From positions 1-23,119 of the IMG/VR virus record IMGVR_UViG_3300030419_003879: a DNA stretch of 23,119 bases; one strand, written 5' to 3'. The position numbers and the translations under genes are program-made. The first letter of the stretch is position 1; each line of letters opens with the position of its first letter. Below the pieces are notes generated by a model. It had not been told where the DNA came from. It ran no database searches and saw nothing but the letters and a program-made list of their open reading frames with translations. This document shows, piece after piece, positions 7,424-13,532 of the stretch. The DNA is from a virus.

Positions 7424-7887
7424 AGATGAGAAAGAAACAACCAAAGCTAACCATTGTGCCGATTACCTTTGCTGAGGCAAAGGAGTACATCAGCAAGCAC
7501 CACAGGCATCACAAGCCGAGCATCAGCGCCAAGTTCTCTGTTGCTGTGGCAGATGAGGCCAACGAGATCCGTGGTGTTGCGATGGTAGGTAGACCGATTG
7601 CACGGATGCTGGACGATGGGTGGACCCTCGAGATTACGCGGGTTGCTACCGATGGTTGTCCGAACGCATGCTCGTGTCTGTATGGCGCAGCATGGAGAGC
7701 AGCGCGTGCATTGGGATATCGACGGGTTGTCACGTACACATTGCCAGAGGAGGGCGGGACTTCGCTCAAGGCCTCTGGATACGATTTGGTTGGCCAGGCT
7801 GGCGGAGGCAGCTGGAGCCGCAAAGACCGACCGCGAGTAGACCTCCATCCAACACAAGTAAAATTCAAATGGGAGAAACGATCATGA
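7420..7887 (+). CDS. XF1762-type phage protein, probably acyltransferase-like, 155 aa
   Basis: The features recalled for this phage family are all present: AKEYISKHHRHHKPS near the start, GVAMVGRPIARMLDDGWTLE, then TDGCPNACSCLYGAAWRAAR, GYRRVVTYTLPEEGGTSLKA, and GGGSWSRKDRPR. The order of strands and helices resembles a GNAT-type fold, which would imply an acyltransferase, though its substrate is unknown. It is common beside phage replication genes. GTG 7420 overlaps the previous stop (GTGA); ATG 7426, two codons later with AAAGGTG upstream, is an equal alternative. It overlaps the SSB start by ATGA. Confidence 0.85.
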   Translation: MKMRKKQPKLTIVPITFAEAKEYISKHHRHHKPSISAKFSVAVADEANEIRGVAMVGRPIARMLDDGWTLEITRVATDGCPNACSCLYGAAWRAARALGYRRVVTYTLPEEGGTSLKASGYDLVGQAGGGSWSRKDRPRVDLHPTQVKFKWEKRS

Positions 7888-8282
7888 ATCGTGTCATCAT
7901 CACAGGGAACTTGGGCCAGAGGCCTGAGCTCAAGCAGGCCAAGTCTGGTCTTGCAATCACCAACCTTCGGGTTGCCACCAACGAGCGCGTCAAGGATGGC
8001 GACCAGTGGCGAGACCACACCGAGTGGCACACCATCGTGGTGTTCGGAAAGCAGGCTGAGAACTGCGAGCAGTACCTGGACAAGGGTTCCAAGGTTGCAG
8101 TCGAGGGCAAGATTCGCACTCGTCAGTGGGAAGACAAAGAAGGCAACAAGCGGTACAGCACTGAGATTGTTGCTGACCGTGTGGAGTTCATGACCCGGCC
8201 TGACAACGGCGCTGAGCGTCAGTCAGCACCACGTACTCAGTCACAGTCGAACTACGCTCCTGACGAGAGCATTCCGTTCTAA
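7884..8282 (+). CDS. ssb: Single-stranded DNA-binding protein, 132 aa
   Basis: The first 105 residues or so form the OB fold typical of bacterial and phage SSB: MNRVIITGNLGQRPELK, then AITNLRVATNERV, W(H)TIVVFGKQAENC, and YLDKGSKVAVEGKIRTRQWED. A short, low-complexity linker leads to the tail DESIPF, the acidic tip that docks partner proteins. It probably coats single-stranded phage DNA and recruits the helicase, primase and annealase encoded nearby. ATG 7884 overlaps the previous stop (ATGA) and follows GGGAGAA. It lies just upstream of the tRNA. Confidence 0.96.
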   Translation: MNRVIITGNLGQRPELKQAKSGLAITNLRVATNERVKDGDQWRDHTEWHTIVVFGKQAENCEQYLDKGSKVAVEGKIRTRQWEDKEGNKRYSTEIVADRVEFMTRPDNGAERQSAPRTQSQSNYAPDESIPF

Positions 8283-8291
8283 GAACCAAAA

Positions 8292-8364
8292 TGGGGTGTA
8301 GCGCAATTGGCAGCGCATCCGGTTGTTACCCGGAAGGTTGGTGGTTCGAATCCACCCGCCCCAG
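8292..8364 (+). tRNA. tRNA-Asn (anticodon GTT)
   Basis: All arms fold: acceptor TGGGGTG with CGCCCCA (one G-T pair), D stem GCGC/GCGC with an 8-base loop, anticodon stem TCCGG/CCGGA with loop TTGTTAC (anticodon GTT), 5-base variable loop, and T stem GGTGG/CCACC with loop TTCGAAT. The first base is T and the discriminator is G, as expected for tRNA-Asn. The 3' end reads GCCT, so CCA is not fully encoded and must be completed by the host enzyme. It sits between ssb and a small regulator gene, so it may be cut from their mRNA. Confidence 0.95.
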
Positions 8365-8378
8365 CCTTTGGAGGCAGC

Positions 8379-8567
8379 GTGGCACGCCGTAAGCCTAAGA
8401 TGACTCAGCTGGTAGTTTCTATTGAGGAGGGACTGATGGAGTGGTTGGTGGCAAGTGCCGAGCAAAAGAACCAGACCGTCGAGCGTCGTGTTCAGCGGAT
8501 GTTTGAACTTGAGCGAAAGACGGACCAACGACGCAAAGAATCTGCGACATGGAGGCAGCATGACTGA
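8379..8567 (+). CDS. Ribbon-helix-helix-like small protein, 62 aa
   Basis: The open frame begins inside the tRNA, so the real start must be later. GTG 8379 follows GGAGG at 8370-8374 and is chosen; ATG 8400 is an alternative. A strand (TQLVVSIEE) followed by two helices (LMEWLVASAEQKNQ; TVERRVQRMFELERK) resembles Arc/MetJ-type ribbon-helix-helix regulators, which bind operators as dimers through the N-terminal strand. It overlaps the radical SAM gene by 8 bases and may regulate it or the operon. Confidence 0.65.
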   Translation: MARRKPKMTQLVVSIEEGLMEWLVASAEQKNQTVERRVQRMFELERKTDQRRKESATWRQHD

Positions 8568-9432
8568 GGAAAGAATCATCCGGGTGTTCCCACGCCGTAC
8601 ATCGCATACACCTAAGGACCGTCTTGCGTTCATCGGAGATCCGCCGCTGTTCCGTCCCCGTGTTGAGGATGTCTCAGAGGTCCACATCTCAGTGACCTTT
8701 ACATGGGACATCAAAGAGGCTGAGCGACTGCAGCGGGCGTGGGGAGCGTTGTATCCAGTGGTCAAGATTGGTGGTCCAGCACTGGATAGTCCAGAAGGGA
8801 AGTTCATCCCAGGCAAGTACATCAAGCCTGGGGTGACCTTCACTACTCGTGGGTGCAACCGGAAGTGCCCGTGGTGTCGTGTCCCTCAAACTGAGGGCTT
8901 GTTGTCTGAGTTTGATGACTACCCGCCAGGTTGGATTGTGCAGGACAACAACTTCCTGCAGGCAAGCCAAGAGCATCAGGCTGGTGTGTTCGAAATGCTT
9001 AGAACGCAACCGCACCCCATTCAGTTTGCTGGAGGCATTGACGCTAGGCTGGTGAACCCATGGTTTGCAGAACAACTGAAGACCATTCGACTGGGGCAGT
9101 TGTTTCTTGCCGCAGACACATCGCTGGCTGTTCGTGAGCTCGCTAAAGCCAGAGAGATTCTCAAGGACTTTCCCAGGAAGAAACTACGGTCGTACACCTT
9201 GATTGGATTTGGTAACGACACAATCGAGAAAGCCACCGAGAGGTTGGAGAAAGTCTGGGAGATTGGGTGCATCCCGCACGCCCAACTCTACCAGCCCGAG
9301 AACAACTGGATTGACTACTCACGGGAGTGGAAGCTGCTCTCGCGCCTATGGTCCCGTCCAGCTGCGATGTACGGCATGCACAAGGCCAAGCAAGCAATCA
9401 CTGACAAAGTTGAGCAGGTCTTGTTCGAATAG
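8560..9432 (+). CDS. Radical SAM protein, 290 aa
   Basis: The sequence TTRGCNRKCPWC places three cysteines at residues 99, 103 and 106 in the CX3CX2C pattern that binds the 4Fe-4S cluster of radical SAM enzymes. Further on, AGGIDARLV and YTLIGFGNDTIEKATERLE match the barrel and late glycine motifs. The N-terminus (RVFPRRTSHTPKD, IGDPPLF, VTFTWDI) resembles a family seen in other phages. Substrate unknown; methylthiolation or another modification of host or phage RNA or protein is possible. ATG 8560 follows GGAGGCAGC. The FmdB-type zinc ribbon next to it may be its partner. Confidence 0.88.
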   Translation: MTEERIIRVFPRRTSHTPKDRLAFIGDPPLFRPRVEDVSEVHISVTFTWDIKEAERLQRAWGALYPVVKIGGPALDSPEGKFIPGKYIKPGVTFTTRGCNRKCPWCRVPQTEGLLSEFDDYPPGWIVQDNNFLQASQEHQAGVFEMLRTQPHPIQFAGGIDARLVNPWFAEQLKTIRLGQLFLAADTSLAVRELAKAREILKDFPRKKLRSYTLIGFGNDTIEKATERLEKVWEIGCIPHAQLYQPENNWIDYSREWKLLSRLWSRPAAMYGMHKAKQAITDKVEQVLFE

Positions 9433-9441
9433 GAGAAGAGA

Positions 9442-9627
9442 GTGCCCCTATATGAATACATGTGTGAGAGTTGTGGTGACCGCCGTGAGGTACTGCAGAA
9501 GCACGGTGACCCACCGCCTGTGTGTCAGCAGTGCAAGTACGAAATGAAAAAGCAGATTTCTGTGACGAGCTTTTCTCTTCAGGGTGATGGCTGGGCAAAA
9601 GATAACTACGGATTGAAGAATGGCTGA
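9442..9627 (+). CDS. FmdB-type zinc-ribbon protein, 61 aa
   Basis: MPLYEYMCESCGDRREVLQ, followed by PPPVCQQCKYEM, matches the FmdB (putative regulatory) zinc-ribbon family: two CxxC pairs near the N-terminus and the tail FSLQGDGWAKDNYG. These small proteins often accompany metabolic operons but have no proven function. GTG 9442 follows AGGAGAAGAG, whose TAG is the radical SAM stop. It overlaps the next ATG by 8 bases. Its place beside a radical SAM gene suggests a paired role, perhaps substrate or iron-sulphur handling; that is inference. Confidence 0.88.
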   Translation: MPLYEYMCESCGDRREVLQKHGDPPPVCQQCKYEMKKQISVTSFSLQGDGWAKDNYGLKNG

Positions 9628-10111
9628 GCACTCCTTAGACGACATCGTTCACTCGATTCAGTCAGCTGTACTTGCTGCGACTGACATTGCAGAGCGCCAC
9701 GAACTTGACTCAATTATGAACCAGGAGTTCTGGGAACAGAAGGTCGATGCGAATGGAGACCCCGTAACGGATGATGACGGAAAGCACATATATGTACCTC
9801 GCACAGTCGTCATGGAGATCCCAACGTGGGAAGACGGAAAGCTCGTCCAGCGACGAGTACCTGTACCGCTACAAGCCCTCACGACTGGTCAAAGTCTACA
9901 AGTGGACACGCTCGAAGTTGAGATGTCTGTGGAGATCTCGGGTCTGAAGTCATCTAAGAACAAAGGCACGTTGATGGTTAGACCGTGTAGCCACGCATCG
10001 TGGTTCAAAAAGGAGACCAATACTGCTAAGCTGAAGCTCATCTTCAAGGGCGCAGAGCCACCAGAAGGTTATGCAAGAATCGATGACCAACTAATTAAGT
10101 TGCTTCCGTAG
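9620..10111 (+). CDS. DUF2589-type protein A, 163 aa
   Basis: The pattern is a helical start (SLDDIVHSIQSAVLAATDI), then a charged region with a proposed beta sheet (RTVVMEIPTWEDGKLVQRRVPVPLQAL), then LQVDTLEVEMSVEISG. This is the companion type to DUF2589 proteins, which often occur as adjacent pairs in bacteria; their function is unknown. There is no signal peptide or membrane segment. ATG 9620 overlaps the previous gene by 8 bases. The stop TAG is part of the TAGGAGAA SD of the second copy. The two proteins may form a complex. Confidence 0.75.
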   Translation: MAEHSLDDIVHSIQSAVLAATDIAERHELDSIMNQEFWEQKVDANGDPVTDDDGKHIYVPRTVVMEIPTWEDGKLVQRRVPVPLQALTTGQSLQVDTLEVEMSVEISGLKSSKNKGTLMVRPCSHASWFKKETNTAKLKLIFKGAEPPEGYARIDDQLIKLLP

Positions 10112-10120
10112 GAGAACATC

Positions 10121-10729
10121 ATGGCCGACTCCCTTGTAAACATGTCGTCGCAGTTCGGCGGGCTTCCCATGGACCAGCTGATTGGTGGTCCTCTTAAGGC
10201 TGCCTGTAGCGCTCAGACTCTTCTTGCTAAGGCGTCTAGCGACTTCATCAAGGACGTTGGCCTAAACGATTCTGGCGGCGGCAACATGGCTGCCCGCACT
10301 GTGGACTTCAGCTTCAACCGTCCAAGCCAAGATGCTGATGGCACAACCAAGATGGAGAAGGTGGACCTCCAGGTTCCCCTGCTTGCAATCATCAACACCC
10401 CAGCTCTTTCAGTGAAGGAGGCTGAGGTTCGGTTCACGATGGAAGTGAAGTCATCCACGTCCAGCAAGCAGACTTCCGACGCCAAGGCAGACCTTACAGC
10501 GCACGCCAAGTACAACGCTGGACTCTTCTCCTGCGATGTCACTATTCACGGCTCTGTGGCCACTCACAGCGAGAATAGCCGCAAGAGCGACAACAGCGCG
10601 AAGTACGACGTAAAGGTCGTTGCTCGCGACGACGGCCCGCCTGAAGGACTGATGAAGGTTCTCGACATGCTCAACGATGCAATCGCCCCCACGCCTAGTG
10701 CGGGCAGCCCTTCTGGAGGAAAGAAGTAG
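10121..10729 (+). CDS. DUF2589 protein B, 202 aa
   Basis: The start (LPMDQLIGGPLKAACSAQTLLAKAS, then FIKDVG) and the middle (VDLQVPLLAIINTPALSVKEAEVRFTMEVKSS) match the DUF2589 family closely, as does HGSVATHSENSRKSDNSAKY near the end. The function of DUF2589 is unknown. The N-terminal amphipathic helix and beta-rich body suggest an oligomeric or lipid-associating protein, but that is inference. The C-terminus is a short Pro/Ser/Gly tail. It directly follows protein A and precedes the secreted protein at 10757. Confidence 0.87.
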   Translation: MADSLVNMSSQFGGLPMDQLIGGPLKAACSAQTLLAKASSDFIKDVGLNDSGGGNMAARTVDFSFNRPSQDADGTTKMEKVDLQVPLLAIINTPALSVKEAEVRFTMEVKSSTSSKQTSDAKADLTAHAKYNAGLFSCDVTIHGSVATHSENSRKSDNSAKYDVKVVARDDGPPEGLMKVLDMLNDAIAPTPSAGSPSGGKK

Positions 10730-10756
10730 GGCTACACCACCCCAAAGAGAGACAAC

Positions 10757-11059
10757 ATGATTTTACTACTACTGATATCCCTAGCTACAGCTGGGGATCA
10801 TGACGGCAAGATTTACACCTACAAGATTCAAGAAGAACTTGTAGATGACATGGAGTATTGGGTCAAAGCATCCAACGGAGTCTTCTACTGCAAGGCTACT
10901 GTTTCATGCATTGGTCTTGATGTAGGTACGGAGATCCAGTCGTATCGACCAACGTGGCTTGGGCCGTTGCGCATCTACTACTTTGATGCCGATGTACTCA
11001 GGTACTGCGAGCTCAAGAGTTGTCAGAAAACCATGCCATTGGACTACCGAGATCTATAG
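10757..11059 (+). CDS. Small secreted or periplasmic protein, 100 aa
   Basis: MILLLLISLATAG is a short, clear signal peptide, with cleavage likely after residues 11-13. The mature part of about 87 residues is beta-rich with four cysteines, at FYC, VSC, RYC and KSC, a number that fits two disulphide bonds in an oxidising compartment. I do not recognise a family. ATG 10757 has AAAGAGAGA upstream. Export of a small disulphide protein next to a DUF2589 pair suggests an envelope target, for example superinfection exclusion; this is inference. Confidence 0.7.
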   Translation: MILLLLISLATAGDHDGKIYTYKIQEELVDDMEYWVKASNGVFYCKATVSCIGLDVGTEIQSYRPTWLGPLRIYYFDADVLRYCELKSCQKTMPLDYRDL

Positions 11060-11069
11060 GAGAAGCAAC

Positions 11070-11402
11070 ATGGGAATCCGAGGGAACTCTCTAAGGGGAG
11101 TCGTACTGTCTTACATCATGTCAGAGCCTGGCAGAGAGACAATCAACACTATTGCCAAAGACCTCAACACGGACGGTGAAGACCGTGGCAAGCGCTACCG
11201 TGCAATCTTCAATGCAGTGGAGAACCTCGAGCAACGAGGCTTCATTAAGGTTGGCCTTGGGCCCAATAAATCCAACAGTGAACTGTGGCCAGACGAAATG
11301 ATCTTTCAGGAATCAGGTGTCTTTAAACGCCATTCGGAGTGTGACCTTGGAGGTCGGGCTATTCAGAGTAACTTGCCCACCGCCGAGTCCCTTTTCCGTT
11401 GA
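11070..11402 (+). CDS. Winged-helix-like protein, 110 aa
   Basis: ATG 11070 follows TAGGAGAA, whose TAG is the previous stop. Residues of about 8-62 (LRGVVLSYIMSEPG, then TIAKDLN, RYRAIFNAVENLEQRGFIKVG) read like a winged helix of the MarR or ArsR-like kind: helices, a recognition helix, then a beta wing. The last 30 residues or so overlap the end of the leftward gene at 11313 by 90 bases. The tail is thus unusual and may reflect insertion of the leftward pair into this gene's 3' end. It is the last rightward gene of the accessory block. Confidence 0.68.
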   Translation: MGIRGNSLRGVVLSYIMSEPGRETINTIAKDLNTDGEDRGKRYRAIFNAVENLEQRGFIKVGLGPNKSNSELWPDEMIFQESGVFKRHSECDLGGRAIQSNLPTAESLFR

Positions 11403-11690
11403 GCACCAGACACGCATTCCGGCAAGGATGGGGAACCCCGCACCAAAGATGTAATGCGTGGTGTTGTTGGCAGGAAAGTACAGAAGGGTGTCATTTTGCG
11501 TTGAGGTTGCACCACCAGATGCCGCCCAGTTGATGCGTACCCAAACGGCTTTCTCGTTTGGGTTTACGCCTTCAACCATGTAGAGCGTCGTGTTCGCATC
11601 GTTGAATGTCTCAAGAGTAGTGTTCGCCTCTGTATCGACAACGACGGTTGTATAAAGAGGACTGGATACGGTACTTGTGCTTACACCCAT
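11313..11690 (-). CDS. Beta-rich structural-type protein, second of pair, 125 aa
   Basis: It is encoded leftward, opposite to its neighbours. Low-complexity, Thr/Asn/Val-rich sequence (MGVSTSTVSSPLYTTVVVD) suggests an all-beta virion-type protein. Its start lies 9 bases after the stop of the MALK protein at 11700, so the two form an operon. The pair matches the order of the pair at 21425-22185, and the second members share Ser/Thr-rich strands and a glycine turn near the end. The last 90 bases overlap the rightward gene ending at 11402. It is probably a decoration or fibre-type protein; exact role unknown. Confidence 0.68.
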   Translation of the reverse strand: MGVSTSTVSSPLYTTVVVDTEANTTLETFNDANTTLYMVEGVNPNEKAVWVRINWAASGGATSTQNDTLLYFPANNTTHYIFGAGFPILAGMRVWCSTEKGLGGGQVTLNSPTSKVTLRMAFKDT

Positions 11691-11699
11691 GATGCCCTC

Positions 11700-12065
11700 C
11701 TACGAGCAAACAGCAATGACAACGACGGTTCCACCAGGAGCATCGGTATCAGATGTGTTTGGACCATCGTTGGCCCAAAAGGTCAGCTGACTGAACGGAA
11801 GGCCGCCTGGAATATCCAGCTTCCTACTCGTGCTTGCAGCAATTCTGAACATGAGGTCAGGCTCACTGGTTCCTGCTGTGTACTCGCCAGCTGATAGAAA
11901 GAACTTGATGTACACAGTGGAACTGTGCTGGTTGTCCAAATCAAGAGAGTAAAGCGTGCCAGAAGTACCAAGCACGTCTACGTCTGCAGTTTGAGTAACA
12001 GTGCCTTGCTCAACGGTTTTGTAGGTGAGCGCGGTCGAACTATACCCTGAAACCTTCAAAGCCAT
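11700..12065 (-). CDS. Beta-rich structural-type protein, MALK paralogue, 121 aa
   Basis: MALKVSGYSSTALTYKTVEQ aligns by eye with the protein at 21823 (MALKATSFNDALDYKIINET). Both then have a 'GTLYSLDLDN'/'GKLYSVKAVN' stretch, an IPGGL turn (KLDIPGGLPF / MLEIPGGLDF), and end APGGTVVVIAVCS or APDGGTVALTLVCS. These are clear paralogues of similar length. ATG 12065 has ATGGGAGACTCGAC upstream. A leftward extended -10 lies at 12104-12112. Structural function is inferred from the copy beside tail and lysis genes. Confidence 0.8.
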   Translation of the reverse strand: MALKVSGYSSTALTYKTVEQGTVTQTADVDVLGTSGTLYSLDLDNQHSSTVYIKFFLSAGEYTAGTSEPDLMFRIAASTSRKLDIPGGLPFSQLTFWANDGPNTSDTDAPGGTVVVIAVCS

Positions 12066-12103
12066 GTCGAGTCTCCCATTAAATGGAGTGATGCATCGTT
12101 GGT

Positions 12104-12112
12104 ATCATATCA
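12104..12112 (-). promoter_or_regulatory. Leftward extended -10 element
   Basis: Read on the minus strand, this is TGATATGAT, an extended -10 (TGN plus TATGAT). It lies 39 bases before the ATG at 12065. No good -35 box is present at the usual distance, which extended -10 promoters tolerate. The segment also reads TGGTATCAT on the plus strand (12100-12108), so two-way activity is possible. Confidence 0.45.
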
Positions 12113-12170
12113 AAATAAGGCTAACTGTGCCCGCAAAAGGCTGAGCACAAAATGTGGTGTCCTCATCTTC

Positions 12171-12199
12171 TTGACAGCACCACTGCTGTGTCCTACGGT
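12171..12199 (+). promoter_or_regulatory. Candidate sigma70-type promoter for the HTH/primase operon
   Basis: A perfect TTGACA at 12171-12176, a 17-base spacer, and TACGGT at 12194-12199 as a weak -10. The ATG at 12223 lies 23 bases downstream with AAGGGAGA before it. The weak -10 and perfect -35 match the promoter at 16258, which suggests activation or a shared regulator. Confidence 0.6.
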
Positions 12200-12222
12200 G
12201 AGAACACCAAAAGGGAGACAAG

Positions 12223-12492
12223 ATGAATACAGACAGTACACCGCTGGTAATCGACACCACGAAGGCCTTGAAGGCTTTGGTAGATGAGATTGGTGGCAGT
12301 TATCGGGAGTGTGCCAGGATCATGGGATGTGGGCACACGCATCTTTGGGGAGTGCTCAACGGCAAGCGTCCTCCAGCAACACTGGACACCTTGGTTCGGT
12401 ACGCAGCACGAGCTCAGGCTGAAGCAGGCATCTCGATGTCAGTGCTGGTTACGCATGACCAACAGGTGAGGTATCAGATCAAAGCAGCCTAA
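12223..12492 (+). CDS. Small HTH regulator (Cro/YdaS-like), 89 aa
   Basis: Residues of about 14-62 carry a helix-turn-helix: ALKALVDEIGGSYRECARIMGC, then HTHLWGVLNGKRPPATLDTL. The phrase 'W.VLNGKR...LDTL' is typical of small Cro- or YdaS-like repressors, with the recognition helix near residues 37-46. ATG 12223 has AAGGGAGACAAG upstream and a TTGACA promoter 23 bases before it. It is the first gene of the primase-helicase operon and may control that operon or its own promoter. Confidence 0.82.
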   Translation: MNTDSTPLVIDTTKALKALVDEIGGSYRECARIMGCGHTHLWGVLNGKRPPATLDTLVRYAARAQAEAGISMSVLVTHDQQVRYQIKAA

Positions 12493-12521
12493 AGTCGCCA
12501 TGACACCACGGAGAAACAACA

Positions 12522-13532
12522 GTGTGGATAAATCAAGTAGAGTCGATTGCAGTTTCAGAAATAGCGCAGAGGTTAGGGCTGACTCAAGGCAGAAGCGGGT
12601 CATACGGGCCGTGCTTTCAATGTGGCGCAGAGCAGCGCGGAAGCACCGATAAGCGTGGACCGATTGGCCTAAGGCGAGATGACCTTGGCTGGAAGTGCCA
12701 CAAGTGTGGACACGGGGGTTCAGGTATAGATCTGGTCTCGTATGCGTATAGTTGTCGCAGTTTTAAGGAAGCAAACGATCACGCTCGCGATCAAGTGCGA
12801 GAATGGTTTGAAGAAATGAAAAGTCTTGAGCCAATGAAGCCAAAGAAGGTCAAGCAGCCATCTAAGAACAAGAGTCAACGACCACCCATCAAAGAGGTGC
12901 ATGCGCTCTGGAAGAAGTCATACAGGCTGCATGAGATTCCAAACGATGACGCAGTGCTTGAGTTTTTGAAGAGCAGGAACCTAAATCTTGAGGCCTTGGC
13001 CCGAACTGGTGTGGCTCGCGTTACTCCAAGTAGACGTGACTATGATTGGCCTCGGTGGTGGCCGGGAGGGAGAAGCATGACATGGCGTCTGATTGTGCCT
13101 GCCTTCGATGCCAATGGGACATTTTGTAGCCTTCATGCCCGAGCTGTAGTGCAGACAAACGGAGCACCTAAAACTCTTTGGCCAAGCGGCTTCCAGGCTG
13201 GCGGCCTGTTTATGCCTAACCGCCATGCAGTGAAGATGATGAAGGGTGAAGCAGAGGAACTCGATGGAGTTCTTTTTGTGGAGGGCATTACTGATTTCTT
13301 GAAGGTCGTCGCAGAAGCAGAGAAGGACTCGATGCGCTTGGCCGTTCTTGGCGGGACATCTGGTTCTTTCGGCAGCGTGGGGAAACTCAACATTCCAGAT
13401 GGCATTGATGTCTACGTTGGCACGGATCCCGACCAAAAGGGAGACGAGTATGCAAAGACAATTCAGATGCAGCTGAACTCGCGGGACTGCTACCGTCTTC
13501 CACTCAATGGAGGCGACGGTGCCAGACCTTGA
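12522..13532 (+). CDS. DNA primase: CHC2-type zinc ribbon plus Toprim, 336 aa
   Basis: It makes RNA primers for phage replication. An N-terminal zinc ribbon has C31, C34, C59 and C62 (CFQC ... KCHKC) followed by GHGGSGIDLVSY, typical of CHC2-type primase zinc domains. The Toprim part has VEG at 253-255, with the catalytic Glu, and DPDQKG at 302-307 with the paired aspartates. Between these lies a basic linker (105-121). The GTG 12522 start has ACGGAGAA upstream. It overlaps the VirE-type helicase by 14 bases, so the two are probably made together as a primase-helicase pair. Confidence 0.92.
   Translation: MWINQVESIAVSEIAQRLGLTQGRSGSYGPCFQCGAEQRGSTDKRGPIGLRRDDLGWKCHKCGHGGSGIDLVSYAYSCRSFKEANDHARDQVREWFEEMKSLEPMKPKKVKQPSKNKSQRPPIKEVHALWKKSYRLHEIPNDDAVLEFLKSRNLNLEALARTGVARVTPSRRDYDWPRWWPGGRSMTWRLIVPAFDANGTFCSLHARAVVQTNGAPKTLWPSGFQAGGLFMPNRHAVKMMKGEAEELDGVLFVEGITDFLKVVAEAEKDSMRLAVLGGTSGSFGSVGKLNIPDGIDVYVGTDPDQKGDEYAKTIQMQLNSRDCYRLPLNGGDGARP

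Noticed and set aside
8307-8378. N-terminal extension of the RHH-like ORF
   Set aside because: These codons lie inside the tRNA and its 3' flank; the GTG at 8379 with GGAGG upstream is a better start.
12126-12149. TGTGC/GCACA hairpin as a terminator
   Set aside because: The stem is only 5 bp with a 14-base loop and no T-run follows.
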